Assembly (NCBI GenBank): GCA_966250335.1
Contig: CBINGZ010000001.1
Coordinates: 1 to 64,000 of the forward strand
Direction of reading: 5' to 3'
Origin: OLB7 sp966250335
GTDB lineage: Bacteria; Bacteroidota; Ignavibacteria; OLB7
Length of the DNA stretch: 64,000 nt
Shown: positions 1-8,609 of the stretch, one piece after another
Position numbering within the stretch: position 1 is the first letter of the stretch
How the letters are laid out: the number at the start of each line of letters is the position of its first letter
The notes under the pieces: generated by a model
What the model was told of the DNA's origin: nothing
The model's input: the letters and a program-made list of their open reading frames with translations, nothing else
The model's database searches: none
Program-made: the position numbers and the translations under genes

Positions 1-221
1 GGTCGAGCGGCATGATTGCCGTTCTGTGTTCTAACACCTGCATAATTGTGCCAGGAACTGAAACGGCGAAATTGTGAAGGGATGGGGGATTTTCAGACGG
101 AGGGAGTGTACGGAAGTCGGACTGTGGGGTGGATTCGGACAGGGGAGAAGAGAAATGAACAGGGAGTCACAGAGGACACAGAGGTAAGAAAGAAGAGAGG
201 AGGAGAGGTGGGGGAGCACAT
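1..221. other. Intergenic, purine-rich, no gene seen
   Basis: No convincing reading frame. The right part is strongly purine-rich on the + strand and contains a CACAGAGGACACAGAGG-like run near 164-188. From memory, runs of this kind recur between genes in many unrelated bacterial genomes, where they give spurious LCVLC-type translations; this was not checked by search. Confidence 0.35.
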
Positions 222-542
222 TTAGAGGTATTGTGGGACGCGCTTGCGTAGGAGTTCTATCAGTTCGGGTTGCATGTAGTCGTAGTCGTCGGGGATGTTC
301 AGGACGATGATCTTTTTCCTGGTCAGGAAGCGTTTGAACTTTGTGGTGAGTTTATTCCTGTGCTTTCTCTCCATCACGAGGATGATATCGGCCCATTCCA
401 GCAGATCGGACGATACCGGGGTTTCGGCGTCGTTGTCGAGACCGGCGGAGATTGCCTCCAGACCCGGATATTCGGAGAAGACCGATTCGGCGGTAGGGCT
501 GCGGAGGCGGTTTCTGCTACAGATGAAAAGCAGTCGTTTCAC
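222..542 (-). CDS. Small protein-tyrosine-phosphatase-like protein
   Basis: A 106-residue protein with the phosphatase P-loop at its N-terminus: Cys8, five residues, Arg14, Ser15 (CSRNRLRS). A later NIPDDYDYM segment resembles the acid-bearing region of the short predicted tyrosine phosphatases (COG4551 type), which are shorter than classical low-molecular-weight phosphatases of about 150 residues, so this is not a truncation. The start is GTG. It lies 9 bases after the anti-sigma gene on the same strand, so it is probably cotranscribed and translationally coupled with the sigma/anti-sigma pair. The substrate is unknown; the context suggests, but does not show, a role in the same signalling circuit. 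Confidence 0.8.
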   Translation of the reverse strand: MKRLLFICSRNRLRSPTAESVFSEYPGLEAISAGLDNDAETPVSSDLLEWADIILVMERKHRNKLTTKFKRFLTRKKIIVLNIPDDYDYMQPELIELLRKRVPQYL

Positions 543-551
543 GGAGGAGAA

Positions 552-1454
552 TCATACCTCCAGTTTGCCGAGCACGTAGATCGCCCCCGTAGGCGACGGA
601 ACGCCCCCCGCCGGCTCGAGCGTGACGGCGAACGCATCGGCCGCCTCGATCCGCTTCATACGGTGCAGACCGCTCGGGCTTCCCGCGGGATCGATCATCC
701 CCGCGTCGATCGGCTTCCCCTGGTAGAGCGCCCAGAGCTGATACTGCTTTCCCGCGGGAGGCTCCGGGAGCGCCTGCGCCGCGAACATTACATCCTTCGA
801 GGTCGGGTCCCAGTAGACCACGGCACGCGCATCGGGCGCCGGCTCCTGGCCCCCCAGCTTCACGACGACGTTGTCGGGGTTTTCCAGATTCCGCATATCC
901 GCCATCACCGTGTTGACACGGTTTTTCAACTGCTCGTAATCGTGCGCGATCCTCTCCCGCTCGGCAACGGCGGCTGTAAGTTTCCCTTCCGTCTCCTTCC
1001 ACTGCATCCCGAAATACCCGGCGGCCGACGCGCTCAACAATGCCAGCACCAGCGATGCCGCCAGCATATAACGGCTCGCCCCGGAACGTCTCGGCTCAAC
1101 TCTCGCATCAGGATATAAAGGAATCACCGCGGTACGCTGCGCCGGAGACTCGGAGACGACAGGGGATGGAGCAGCCGATGCCGCGGCAACCGGATTCCGA
1201 ATCGATCCCGTCGTAGCCTCCCCGCCGTCGGCCTCGTCGATGCGCCCCAGCATCCTCCCCTTCAGCTCCGGACGGGGGGATACGGCGGCGGCGATCGCCA
1301 GATGCTCGACGACCTCCTGGATCTCGGTGATCTCCGCACGCACCTCCGGATACTGCGCCGCGATGCTTTCAACCTCGGCAGCCTCGGCCGGGGTCAGCGC
1401 ACCCATGACGTACAGTTCCAGCACGCCGGACGATATGTATTCCTCTCTGTTCAA
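552..1454 (-). CDS. RskA-type anti-sigma factor
   Basis: A 300-residue single-pass membrane protein. The N-terminus (LELYVMGALTPAEAAEVE, residues about 12-30) matches the RskA-type anti-sigma domain that holds an ECF sigma factor inactive in the cytoplasm. A hydrophobic segment at about residues 125-147 is the membrane anchor, followed by a short coiled region and a periplasmic RskA C-terminal domain (KQYQLWALYQGKPIDAG-like). No zinc-binding HxxxCxxC is present, as is usual for this class. The assigned start codon is TTG with no clear ribosome site, so the N-terminus is slightly uncertain. It follows the sigma factor gene by about 80 bases, the classical sigma/anti-sigma arrangement. Confidence 0.85.
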   Translation of the reverse strand: MNREEYISSGVLELYVMGALTPAEAAEVESIAAQYPEVRAEITEIQEVVEHLAIAAAVSPRPELKGRMLGRIDEADGGEATTGSIRNPVAAASAAPSPVVSESPAQRTAVIPLYPDARVEPRRSGASRYMLAASLVLALLSASAAGYFGMQWKETEGKLTAAVAERERIAHDYEQLKNRVNTVMADMRNLENPDNVVVKLGGQEPAPDARAVVYWDPTSKDVMFAAQALPEPPAGKQYQLWALYQGKPIDAGMIDPAGSPSGLHRMKRIEAADAFAVTLEPAGGVPSPTGAIYVLGKLEV

Positions 1455-1533
1455 CTGGGACGGAACGATTGTTTCCCTACATCACGATTAGTTCGGGTAT
1501 CGATATTCAGGCCCGGCTCGGGCGGCCCCACGG

Positions 1534-2166
1534 TTATGGCCCGGACTTCGCCGAGATGAGCGCGCGGAAGATGTTGATGGCAGCCCGCAGTCGTGTCTTC
1601 ACGGTGCCGAGCGGAATATTCAGTTCGCGCGCCGCCTCGCTCTGGGTATATCCCTGAAAATAGACCAGCTCCACAAGCTCCCGCTGTTCAGGCTTCAACT
1701 CGTTCAGAAGCTCTCGCAGACCGATATGATCAGACGTGTCCGGTTGCGACAGTCGACCGTCAGCTTCATCTACGACGGAATCGATGCTTCGGATTCTCCG
1801 GAGGTCCTTGTACTCTCTGGACTTGACCTTGTCGAGCGCGGCGTTGCGGGCGATGTTCAGGATCCAGGTGAAGAAGGAGCCTTTCGTCGGATCGTATGCG
1901 GCGGAGTTGACCCAGATCTTCACGAACACCTCCTGGAGCACATCCTCCGCCATCTCCTGAACATCCACGATCCTGACGATCACCCCGAACAGCGCCGCCG
2001 AATATCGGTCGTAGACGATCTCGAGCGCGCGCCTCTCCCGCCGCTGCAACGCCTCGGCAAGGTCGGAGGGGGTGAGGGTATCCTGCTGACGTGGATCGTG
2101 TGTCACAATGCCCAGGTTTCTCTGCGAACTGACGCTCCGGCGCGAACGCGGAGTAATATAGGTCAT
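1534..2166 (-). CDS. ECF RNA polymerase sigma factor (SigK-like)
   Basis: A 210-residue sigma-70 family protein. Region 2 spans about residues 45-120 (YDRYSAALFGVIVRI, then AEDVLQEVFVKIW for core binding and GSFFTWILNIARN for -10 recognition). Region 4 spans about 148-205 with the helix-turn-helix YTQSEAARELNIPLGTVKTR. The first 20 residues are poorly conserved and a downstream GTG (residue 21) is an alternative start. The gene directly precedes the RskA-type anti-sigma gene, so it is most likely released by regulated proteolysis of that membrane protein. The regulon and signal are not evident. Confidence 0.9.
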   Translation of the reverse strand: MTYITPRSRRSVSSQRNLGIVTHDPRQQDTLTPSDLAEALQRRERRALEIVYDRYSAALFGVIVRIVDVQEMAEDVLQEVFVKIWVNSAAYDPTKGSFFTWILNIARNAALDKVKSREYKDLRRIRSIDSVVDEADGRLSQPDTSDHIGLRELLNELKPEQRELVELVYFQGYTQSEAARELNIPLGTVKTRLRAAINIFRALISAKSGP

Positions 2167-2211
2167 TCGAACCGAAAGATGACCTGCGCCGTTTCCCCTC
2201 GTCTATCCCCT

Positions 2212-2952
2212 CTACTGGTCGGTGAGAGCCGCGAAGATCTCCGGAATTTCGTTCCAGTGGTTCATCACCGCGTCCGCGCTCGTTCCCTCTTCTGCATACT
2301 TGTGGTGGACCTGGTTCCCCTTGTAGAGGATCGCGCGCATTCCGGCAGCCTTTGCCCCCTTGATATCGGTCCGCTCGATATCACCGATATGGAGAGCCGA
2401 CTCGGGACCTCCTCCAAGGGTCTGAAGAGCGCGGGCGAACGCCTCGGGGTGCGGTTTGGCAACCCCCGTCTCGTCGCTGAAGACCCATGCGGAGAAATAT
2501 CTGTCGATGCCGACATGCTCCATCAGCTCGCGGAGCACCGAGCCGGGGGAGAAGGCGGTATCGGAGATCAGCGCAAGCTGCGCGCGATCGGCCAGAAACG
2601 CCAGCCCCTCATGGACGCCGGGAAGCAGTTCCGGAGGATGAGAGAGCACCCCGCGACATAAGATCTCGGCGGCGCTCGTCTCCCATTCGCTCGCCAGAGT
2701 GATATCGAGGCGGCGGCAGATCTCGGAGATCATCTCGGCGCTCGTCGGCGTCCGATGATGCTCGAGCCAGTGGTGGTCGAAGTAATCCCAGATGCCGGCG
2801 TAGGCCTGATGCAGACGCTCGTCGTCGCACGCATGTCCCGAACCGATGATCGCCTCCCGCAGCGCGTTCCGCCGCTGTTCGTTCCGCGCGTCCCCTCCCT
2901 CGGAGTTGAAGAGCGTATTCCAGAAATCGATGGTCACGATGGTGATCGGCAT
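2212..2952 (-). CDS. HAD-superfamily hydrolase
   Basis: A 246-residue haloacid-dehalogenase fold hydrolase. Motif I is degenerate: TIDFWNT near the N-terminus, with one Asp of the usual DxDxT. Motif II is LISDT, and the C-terminal motifs are the AKPHPEAF Lys and HIGDIERTDIKGAKAAGM. The loss of the second motif I aspartate makes phosphatase activity less certain, although some HAD proteins with substitutions are active. An upstream in-frame ATG would add four residues, but the GGAGG lying between the two ATGs is a good ribosome site for the start chosen here. It follows the SbcC gene by 21 bases, so both are probably on one transcript. Confidence 0.8.
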   Translation of the reverse strand: MPITIVTIDFWNTLFNSEGGDARNEQRRNALREAIIGSGHACDDERLHQAYAGIWDYFDHHWLEHHRTPTSAEMISEICRRLDITLASEWETSAAEILCRGVLSHPPELLPGVHEGLAFLADRAQLALISDTAFSPGSVLRELMEHVGIDRYFSAWVFSDETGVAKPHPEAFARALQTLGGGPESALHIGDIERTDIKGAKAAGMRAILYKGNQVHHKYAEEGTSADAVMNHWNEIPEIFAALTDQ

Positions 2953-2973
2953 GAAGTCCTCCATGGTTCTTTG

Positions 2974-5900
2974 CTATACATGCTCATAGGTCACTCTCGT
3001 TCCCTCCGTGTCGGTCGGCGGGATGACGATCAGGCGTCGCGTGATCCGTTCGCGCAGCATCCCCACGTGACTGATGACGCCGATCGCCCGGCGATCCGAT
3101 CGCAGTCGCTCCAGAGCGTTCATGACGGTGTCGAGCAGTTCGGTGTCGAGCGTGCCGAAACCTTCATCGAGGAAGAAGAACTCCATCGGAGCCCGACCGA
3201 GCTGGATGGTGTCGGAGAGAGCAAGCGCCAGGGCAAGCGATACCAGGAAGGTCTCGCCGCCGGAGAGAGAGGTGGTGGCGCGTTCGAGTCCGCCGTTCGC
3301 GTTATCCCTGATGAAGAAGCCGTCTTCCGGACGGGTTCCAAGCTCCAGACGTCCGGAGCTGAGGGAGGCGAGCAGTCTGGAGGCCCGGCGGCAGATCTCC
3401 TCCAGCCGTTCGTTCGCCAGATAGTTGACGAACGCGTTGCCGCGCAGGTAGCGGGCCAGCCGGTCGGCAACGGCGGCGCGCTTCTCGAACTCCTCGTTCT
3501 CCCGCATCACCCGCCGCCAGTCGGCGTTCTTCTCGCGGCACTCCCGGAGCCTGTCGGTGGCGATACCGAACGCTCCCATCGCTTCACGATACTCGGTGTC
3601 GGCGCTCTCGTGGGCGGATTCCAGGGAGGCGAGTTCGATGGGATCGATCGATCGGCCCGCGATCTTTTCGTCCAGGTCGGCGATCTGTTCGTCGAGTCTG
3701 CGGGCATCCGCCTCGGCCTTCTCCACGTCGGCGCGGAGCGCGGCCAGGTCGGCGGGATCGAGCAGTCCGGCGCGCGCCTCCTCGATCGTCGCGAAGCCGT
3801 GGTCGGGGAGCGCGGCGGAGCAGGCGGCGGCGGCGCGATCACGTCCGGTCCGTTCGCGATCGACCTGTTCGGCAAGATCGGAAACACGCATGGCGGCAAG
3901 ACGCGACTCGTTCAGCAGGCGGTCGTGATCCTCCTTCGCCCTGCTCCTTCCCCCCGCCAGCAGATCGCGCCGTTCCTCGCGGGAGCGGATCAGGGCCTCT
4001 GTCGGCAGATCAATCTCGTCGACGGGGAGGATCGCGCGGAGCCGGGCGTTCACCGATCCCGTGCGTCCCTCGACCTCCGTGTCGATCGTCGCAATGCGAT
4101 CTTCCTCTCCGCTCCGTCTCATCTCCGCCTCGCGATATCGGGCCTCGGTTCTCCCCAGCTTCTCCTTCTCCTCCAGAGCGGTGCGACGCAGTTCATCGAT
4201 CCTTCTGCCGAGTCCCTCCGCCTCCCGCTCCCGCACGGAAGCCCGCCCGAGTTCATCCTCGAGGGCGGCGGGAGGGATGTCGGGGGCGAGCCGTTCGAGA
4301 GCGGCAAGGACGACGTCGCGATTGAAGAGAAGACCGATCCGTTCCTCTTCCAGCGTCTCCAGACGACCGGAGAGAGCGGCGATCTCCGACTCCAGAGCCG
4401 CCACGACGGCCGCCAGATCCGGGCCTCTGCGGTTGAGATCCGCAATGAACTTCTCAAGATCGGTGGCCGCGCTCTTCGCCTTGCCGATCTCTACCCGGAG
4501 CAGATCCTCCTCCTCTCTCGTCTCCTCGACGGCCCGTCGAATATCGTCGGCGCCTGTGAGCGGGCCTGCGCCGAGGCGGTCGAGCGCCGTCGCCGCCTGC
4601 TCCACCGCTTCCGCCACGGCCGTACGCGCGGCCGCAAGATCGCGGGCGCGCGCTGAAGAATGAGCGCGGAGTGCGTCCAGATCGGCGGTCGCGCGCTGCA
4701 GGCCGTCGGAGCGTTCGCGCAGCAGCTTCTCCCGTTCCTTCAATTCTCCTTCGAGTTCGGTCAGACGGCGGCGGCCGTCGTCGTCGGGTCGATGCGGTTC
4801 CGGGTGGTCGAGGGCGCCGCAGAGAGGGCAGGGGTCGCCGGGGGAGAGTCTGGGAACGAGGAAGGAGAGAGCGTAGCGATCACGCGCCTCCTCCCGTCGG
4901 GCGGCCGTCTCATCACGCAGTCGGGTCAGCTCCGCCACGTCGAGAACGGATCGTTCCAGTGTCGTGCCGAGATATTCCGCTCGCGTTTCGAGTTCACGCA
5001 GTTCACCTTCCAGAGCGGCGGTATTTCTTCCCTCGAGCCGCGCGCCGGCGCTGTTCAGGATCTCCCGGACCTTCAGAAGACGGATCTCCTTCCCCCTGAG
5101 CGACTCCAGCCGCTCCTCGGCCTGGGCGTGCGACGCCTGACGTTTCCGAAGGACTTCCAGATGCTCCCGGTGAACCGCCATCTTCCCATCCAGCAGAACG
5201 CGTCGCGTCGCGATCAGGGCGGTGAGATCCTCCCGCTCGTTATCGCATTTCGATATGCTTTGATCGATCCCCTTCAACCGGTCCAGCTCGCGTCGAAGAG
5301 CGGCGATCCGTTCACGGTCGTCGACTGAAAGGATCAGTGAGCGATATTCATCGGAGCAGCGGCCGATCTCGTCGTCGAGAGCGGCGGCGGCATCGCCGAG
5401 CTCCTTCAGCTCTCCCCGCAGCCGCTCGATCTCCAGGGCGAGTTCTTCGGAGCGATGGAGATGGGCGCTTCGCATCTCACGAAGTCTGTGGATCTCCTCC
5501 TGCTCGTTCCTGATCCGTTCCAGGGCCTGGATTTCCTCCCACAGCGGTCCGTACCCCAGGTCGTAGTCGCGGTCGGCGCGTTCCCATGCGGTCCGGGCGG
5601 CGGCGAGCTTCGGCGCCACTCCCTCTCGAGCGGTTGTCGCCTCCTCGTGCGCCCTCTCCGCCCCGGCCAGACGGCGCTCCGCCTCCTCCAGCGCGCGCAC
5701 GACCGACTCGACGGCACGGCTTCGTTCGGCCAGTTCGATCCGGAGTCGGGCCGCGGCCGTCGCCGCTCGGCCGTCGCGCGACGCTTCGTATCGTTCTCCG
5801 GCGGAAGATCGCTCCACGATCAGTCTGCGAAGCGTTCGCGCCTCGTTCAGCGCCGTCGAGGCCGCTTCCGATTCCCTCCCGCTCTTCTCCTTACGGCTCG

Positions 5901-6582
5901 TCGCCTCGGCGAGTTCGACCTCGCGGGCGGCCAGGGCGGCATCGTCGTATTCGCGGAGTCCCTCCAGACGGCCGGCGGTGCCGGCGCGGTTCCCCTGAAG
6001 GTCGGCGGAGAGGCGACCGAGCCGGCGGGTGAGCGACTCACCGAGCTGATCGAGCCCGAAGAGCCGCTGCATCGCCTCGCCGCGATCCTTCGGCTTCAAC
6101 GAAAGGAAGCCGGCGAACGAACCCTGGGGGAGAACAACGGCGCGAAGAAAATCCTCCAGCGATATACCGACGATCTCTCCGATCCTCTCGGCAACCTCCT
6201 TCTCCTTATCGGCGATCGTCACCTGGCGTCCTTCGGCATGTTCCCGGAGCCAGACCTTTTTCGTCTCGGTGGCATCCTGCCTGTTCCGGGCAAGGCTTCT
6301 GGCGACAGTATAGCGGCGGCGTTCGCCGCCGTCGCCGATCTCGAACGTGAAGCTGACCGCGCACCCTTTCTCTCTGATATTGACCACGCCGCCGTGCCGT
6401 CTGGGAGCGCGTTTCACGTCGCCGTAGAGGGCAAGGGTCATGGCATCGAGGATGGAGGACTTGCCGCTGCCGGTGGGACCGAAAATGCCGAAGAGTCCGT
6501 CGCGCAGCAGATCGTCGAATTCGATCGTCTGGGGCTGACGGAAACTGTTCAATCCCTTGATTTCCAGGCGGATCGGTCTCAT
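2974..6582 (-). CDS. sbcC: SbcC/Rad50-type ATPase
   Basis: A 1202-residue SMC-like ATPase that would tether or open DNA ends. The N-terminal half-site has Walker A GPTGSGKS at residues 35-42 and the Q-loop-like VLPQGSFAGFL. Two long Glu/Arg/Leu-rich coiled-coil arms flank a zinc-hook CPLC at residues 585-588, almost exactly mid-protein as expected. The C-terminal half-site has the signature LSGGE and Walker B FFFLDEGFGTLD, then SHVG (switch His). The preceding 54 codons of the open frame have no family similarity, so the start is the ATG before RPIRLEIKG. The nuclease partner SbcD, normally the adjacent upstream gene, is absent here; a J-domain-like coiled-coil gene sits there instead, 31 bases away. 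Confidence 0.92.
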   Translation of the reverse strand: MRPIRLEIKGLNSFRQPQTIEFDDLLRDGLFGIFGPTGSGKSSILDAMTLALYGDVKRAPRRHGGVVNIREKGCAVSFTFEIGDGGERRRYTVARSLARNRQDATETKKVWLREHAEGRQVTIADKEKEVAERIGEIVGISLEDFLRAVVLPQGSFAGFLSLKPKDRGEAMQRLFGLDQLGESLTRRLGRLSADLQGNRAGTAGRLEGLREYDDAALAAREVELAEATSRKEKSGRESEAASTALNEARTLRRLIVERSSAGERYEASRDGRAATAAARLRIELAERSRAVESVVRALEEAERRLAGAERAHEEATTAREGVAPKLAAARTAWERADRDYDLGYGPLWEEIQALERIRNEQEEIHRLREMRSAHLHRSEELALEIERLRGELKELGDAAAALDDEIGRCSDEYRSLILSVDDRERIAALRRELDRLKGIDQSISKCDNEREDLTALIATRRVLLDGKMAVHREHLEVLRKRQASHAQAEERLESLRGKEIRLLKVREILNSAGARLEGRNTAALEGELRELETRAEYLGTTLERSVLDVAELTRLRDETAARREEARDRYALSFLVPRLSPGDPCPLCGALDHPEPHRPDDDGRRRLTELEGELKEREKLLRERSDGLQRATADLDALRAHSSARARDLAAARTAVAEAVEQAATALDRLGAGPLTGADDIRRAVEETREEEDLLRVEIGKAKSAATDLEKFIADLNRRGPDLAAVVAALESEIAALSGRLETLEEERIGLLFNRDVVLAALERLAPDIPPAALEDELGRASVREREAEGLGRRIDELRRTALEEKEKLGRTEARYREAEMRRSGEEDRIATIDTEVEGRTGSVNARLRAILPVDEIDLPTEALIRSREERRDLLAGGRSRAKEDHDRLLNESRLAAMRVSDLAEQVDRERTGRDRAAAACSAALPDHGFATIEEARAGLLDPADLAALRADVEKAEADARRLDEQIADLDEKIAGRSIDPIELASLESAHESADTEYREAMGAFGIATDRLRECREKNADWRRVMRENEEFEKRAAVADRLARYLRGNAFVNYLANERLEEICRRASRLLASLSSGRLELGTRPEDGFFIRDNANGGLERATTSLSGGETFLVSLALALALSDTIQLGRAPMEFFFLDEGFGTLDTELLDTVMNALERLRSDRRAIGVISHVGMLRERITRRLIVIPPTDTEGTRVTYEHV

Positions 6583-6613
6583 CGGCGGTGGTTCGGCTCT
6601 CTTCTGCCGGAAT

Positions 6614-7510
6614 CTATCTGTTGTTGAAATACATCGATTCCACGAAGCCGGACCAGATGGTCTGCACGGCCTCCGGAGAATTGACCTTGTGGACGGCCGC
6701 CAGCACCGGCGTGAGGAATCTGTCGCACTTCGATATCTCCTCATCGATCTTCGCCAGTTCCGATTCCAGACCGCCCCGGCGGCGCTCGATCCAGGCGGCG
6801 TCCTTCAGGCCGGCCTCGATGGTAAAGGGCTCCTCGCTTCTGATCGACGCAAGACGGGTCCGCTCGTTCCGGACCGCCGCGGCCATCCGCCGTTCCTCGT
6901 TCACCAGCGACTCGAACGAGCCGGTCCGATCCCCCCCGATCGAATCGATCAGGTTGGCGACCGTGCGGAGCATCTCCAGATCGCCCCGAAGGTATCCCTT
7001 CTGCACCAGATCCCAGTACTTCGCGTTGACGCTGTCGCGGGCGTTCCCCATGTCCGGGTGGAGGCGCTTGGCAAGGCGACGGTAGAGAAGACGGGTCTGT
7101 TCGGCCCGTTCCCTGGGGGATTCGAACCCCTCGCCGCTCTGTCCCGATCGGGGATGATATCCCCGGCGGCTCCGGTCGGAGGTCCGCTCCAGCCTCGACC
7201 TGATCCGCGCGAACTCGTTGTGGACGGCGCGCAGCACAAGATCGACCATCTTGCCGTCCAGCTTCTGGCCCCGGTCGAGTTTGAGGGAAAAGAGTTCCAC
7301 CATCCGACGCCGCTCGCTCATCGCCAGGGTCCGTTCCTGGATCTTCCGTTCAAGCTCGCCGAACAGTTCCGAATAGGCGCTCCGGAGCCGGGGAAGGGTC
7401 TCGAAGCTCAGTTCCATCCGCTCGTCGAACAGATCGGCAAGAGCCCGGCGATGCTCCTCGATACGCTCGCGAAGCAGCAGGACGTCCGGATGTAGAATGA
7501 TCGCGGTCAC
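6614..7510 (-). CDS. J-domain-like coiled-coil protein
   Basis: A 298-residue soluble, highly charged protein, largely helical. Residues about 142-185 resemble helices II and III of a J domain: LYRRLAKRLHPDMG with the diagnostic HPD at 151-153, then YWDLVQKGYLRGDLEML. Such modules recruit or mimic DnaK partners, but the flanking N- and C-terminal coiled coils do not belong to standard DnaJ proteins. The assigned start is GTG with no clear ribosome site. It is the first gene of the leftward run and is immediately followed by the SbcC ATPase, so it may be a partner or adaptor of that ATPase. That link is inferred from position only. Confidence 0.6.
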   Translation of the reverse strand: MTAIILHPDVLLLRERIEEHRRALADLFDERMELSFETLPRLRSAYSELFGELERKIQERTLAMSERRRMVELFSLKLDRGQKLDGKMVDLVLRAVHNEFARIRSRLERTSDRSRRGYHPRSGQSGEGFESPRERAEQTRLLYRRLAKRLHPDMGNARDSVNAKYWDLVQKGYLRGDLEMLRTVANLIDSIGGDRTGSFESLVNEERRMAAAVRNERTRLASIRSEEPFTIEAGLKDAAWIERRRGGLESELAKIDEEISKCDRFLTPVLAAVHKVNSPEAVQTIWSGFVESMYFNNR

Positions 7511-7748
7511 GTCGGGTTCAATGGAATATCGTCACGGATCGCGCCTCCTCCGCGCGGCCGTCGACGGATTTATCGGTCGAAGATACGGGTCTGCCGACAA
7601 TGGGAAAACGTAGAGTCGAGGGGATCGATTGCAGGAGGTAACGCGCCGTTATCTTCGACGCGCTCCGTGTGTCTTCCAGTGCCGGGTCTCACCCGGTACC
7701 GATGAATATGTCGAGCCGGTTCCCGTGATGCCTTCGATGCCGTACCTC

Positions 7749-8570
7749 ATGAATCTTCAGCGATCCTCCACCCTTCTTCTGCTTCCCCTTCTGGCGGCGC
7801 TTCTGGCGACCGGCTGCGGCAGCGCACACCCCGCCCACGGCGGCAAACTGAGCGAGGCGATGGAGAAGGCTTCCGAGGATAACAACGGTGAGCGCAATGT
7901 GGAGATCCGGCATGATCCCGTCGTGGAGGAACCGATCGAGGAGGAGGATTCCGCCTCCTTCATCGCTCAGACGATCGCGGATATCATCGTGATCATCGCC
8001 GAACCCCGCACTCCTTCCCCTTCCTCCGGCACGCGCCACGGATGGCTCGCGCTGACGACGGGGGGAGGGCTTATCGACCTGCGTGAGACGTTCGGCCACT
8101 ATGGAATCGGGCTGCGGCTCGGCCTGCCGGTATCCGATCGGTCGAGGATCTCCTTCACCGGAGATCTGGCGCTGGCGGCCGTTTCCCGGACGAGCAGACT
8201 GGCCCGGTCGATCGACGACCCGCTGATGGTGATGAGCGGCGGGGTCCAGTACGGCTACGACGCCTCGCAGACGCCATCCTCCTCCGGCCTCTATTTCCTC
8301 TTCGGGCTGCACGCGCGCGCGATGCGATGGAGCTACAGAAACGCGGTCACGGCCGGCTCGCTGACGGTTCGGGAGGATGAACTGTACGGATTCGGCTTCT
8401 CGGCCGGGATCGGAACGGAGCTGGTGCAGACATCAGCGTTCCGGCTGGGGATCGAGGCGCTCCCCTCGGCGACGTTCTGGTTCCCGACGACGCAGAACGG
8501 GTTCGAGAACGACATCTTCGGCAGTTCGTTCTCGATGGGGTTCGGTGCCGTCTTCGATTTCGAGCTGTAG
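7749..8570 (+). CDS. Outer-membrane lipoprotein, beta-barrel-like
   Basis: A 273-residue exported protein. It begins with a lipoprotein signal peptide ending in the lipobox LLATGC (Cys at about residue 22), then an acidic, disordered segment (EEPIEEEDS). The C-terminal 180 residues alternate polar and hydrophobic residues with many Gly and aromatic positions and end in FDFEL, the pattern of an outer-membrane beta barrel. Upstream in-frame ATGs at 7728 and 7737 are possible starts, but the compact signal peptide favours this one. No family was recognised. Two conserved-looking features are the acidic linker and the lack of any enzyme motif. Confidence 0.6.
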   Translation: MNLQRSSTLLLLPLLAALLATGCGSAHPAHGGKLSEAMEKASEDNNGERNVEIRHDPVVEEPIEEEDSASFIAQTIADIIVIIAEPRTPSPSSGTRHGWLALTTGGGLIDLRETFGHYGIGLRLGLPVSDRSRISFTGDLALAAVSRTSRLARSIDDPLMVMSGGVQYGYDASQTPSSSGLYFLFGLHARAMRWSYRNAVTAGSLTVREDELYGFGFSAGIGTELVQTSAFRLGIEALPSATFWFPTTQNGFENDIFGSSFSMGFGAVFDFEL

Positions 8571-8609
8571 GAGGGAGCCCCTTCCCGGCTCGTTCACCCT
8601 CCCATCCTA
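8568..8609. terminator. Inverted repeat between convergent genes
   Basis: A GGAGGG/CCCTCC pair encloses an inner GAGCC/GGCTC stem. The structure overlaps the stop codons of both converging genes and could terminate either transcript. No long T-run follows, so it is only a candidate. Confidence 0.4.

Noticed and set aside
2755..4656. A 633-codon + strand frame opposite the SbcC gene
   Set aside because: It is the mirror of a strongly motif-bearing gene, has no domain or ribosome site, and its low-complexity Arg/Gly composition is typical of shadows in GC-rich DNA.
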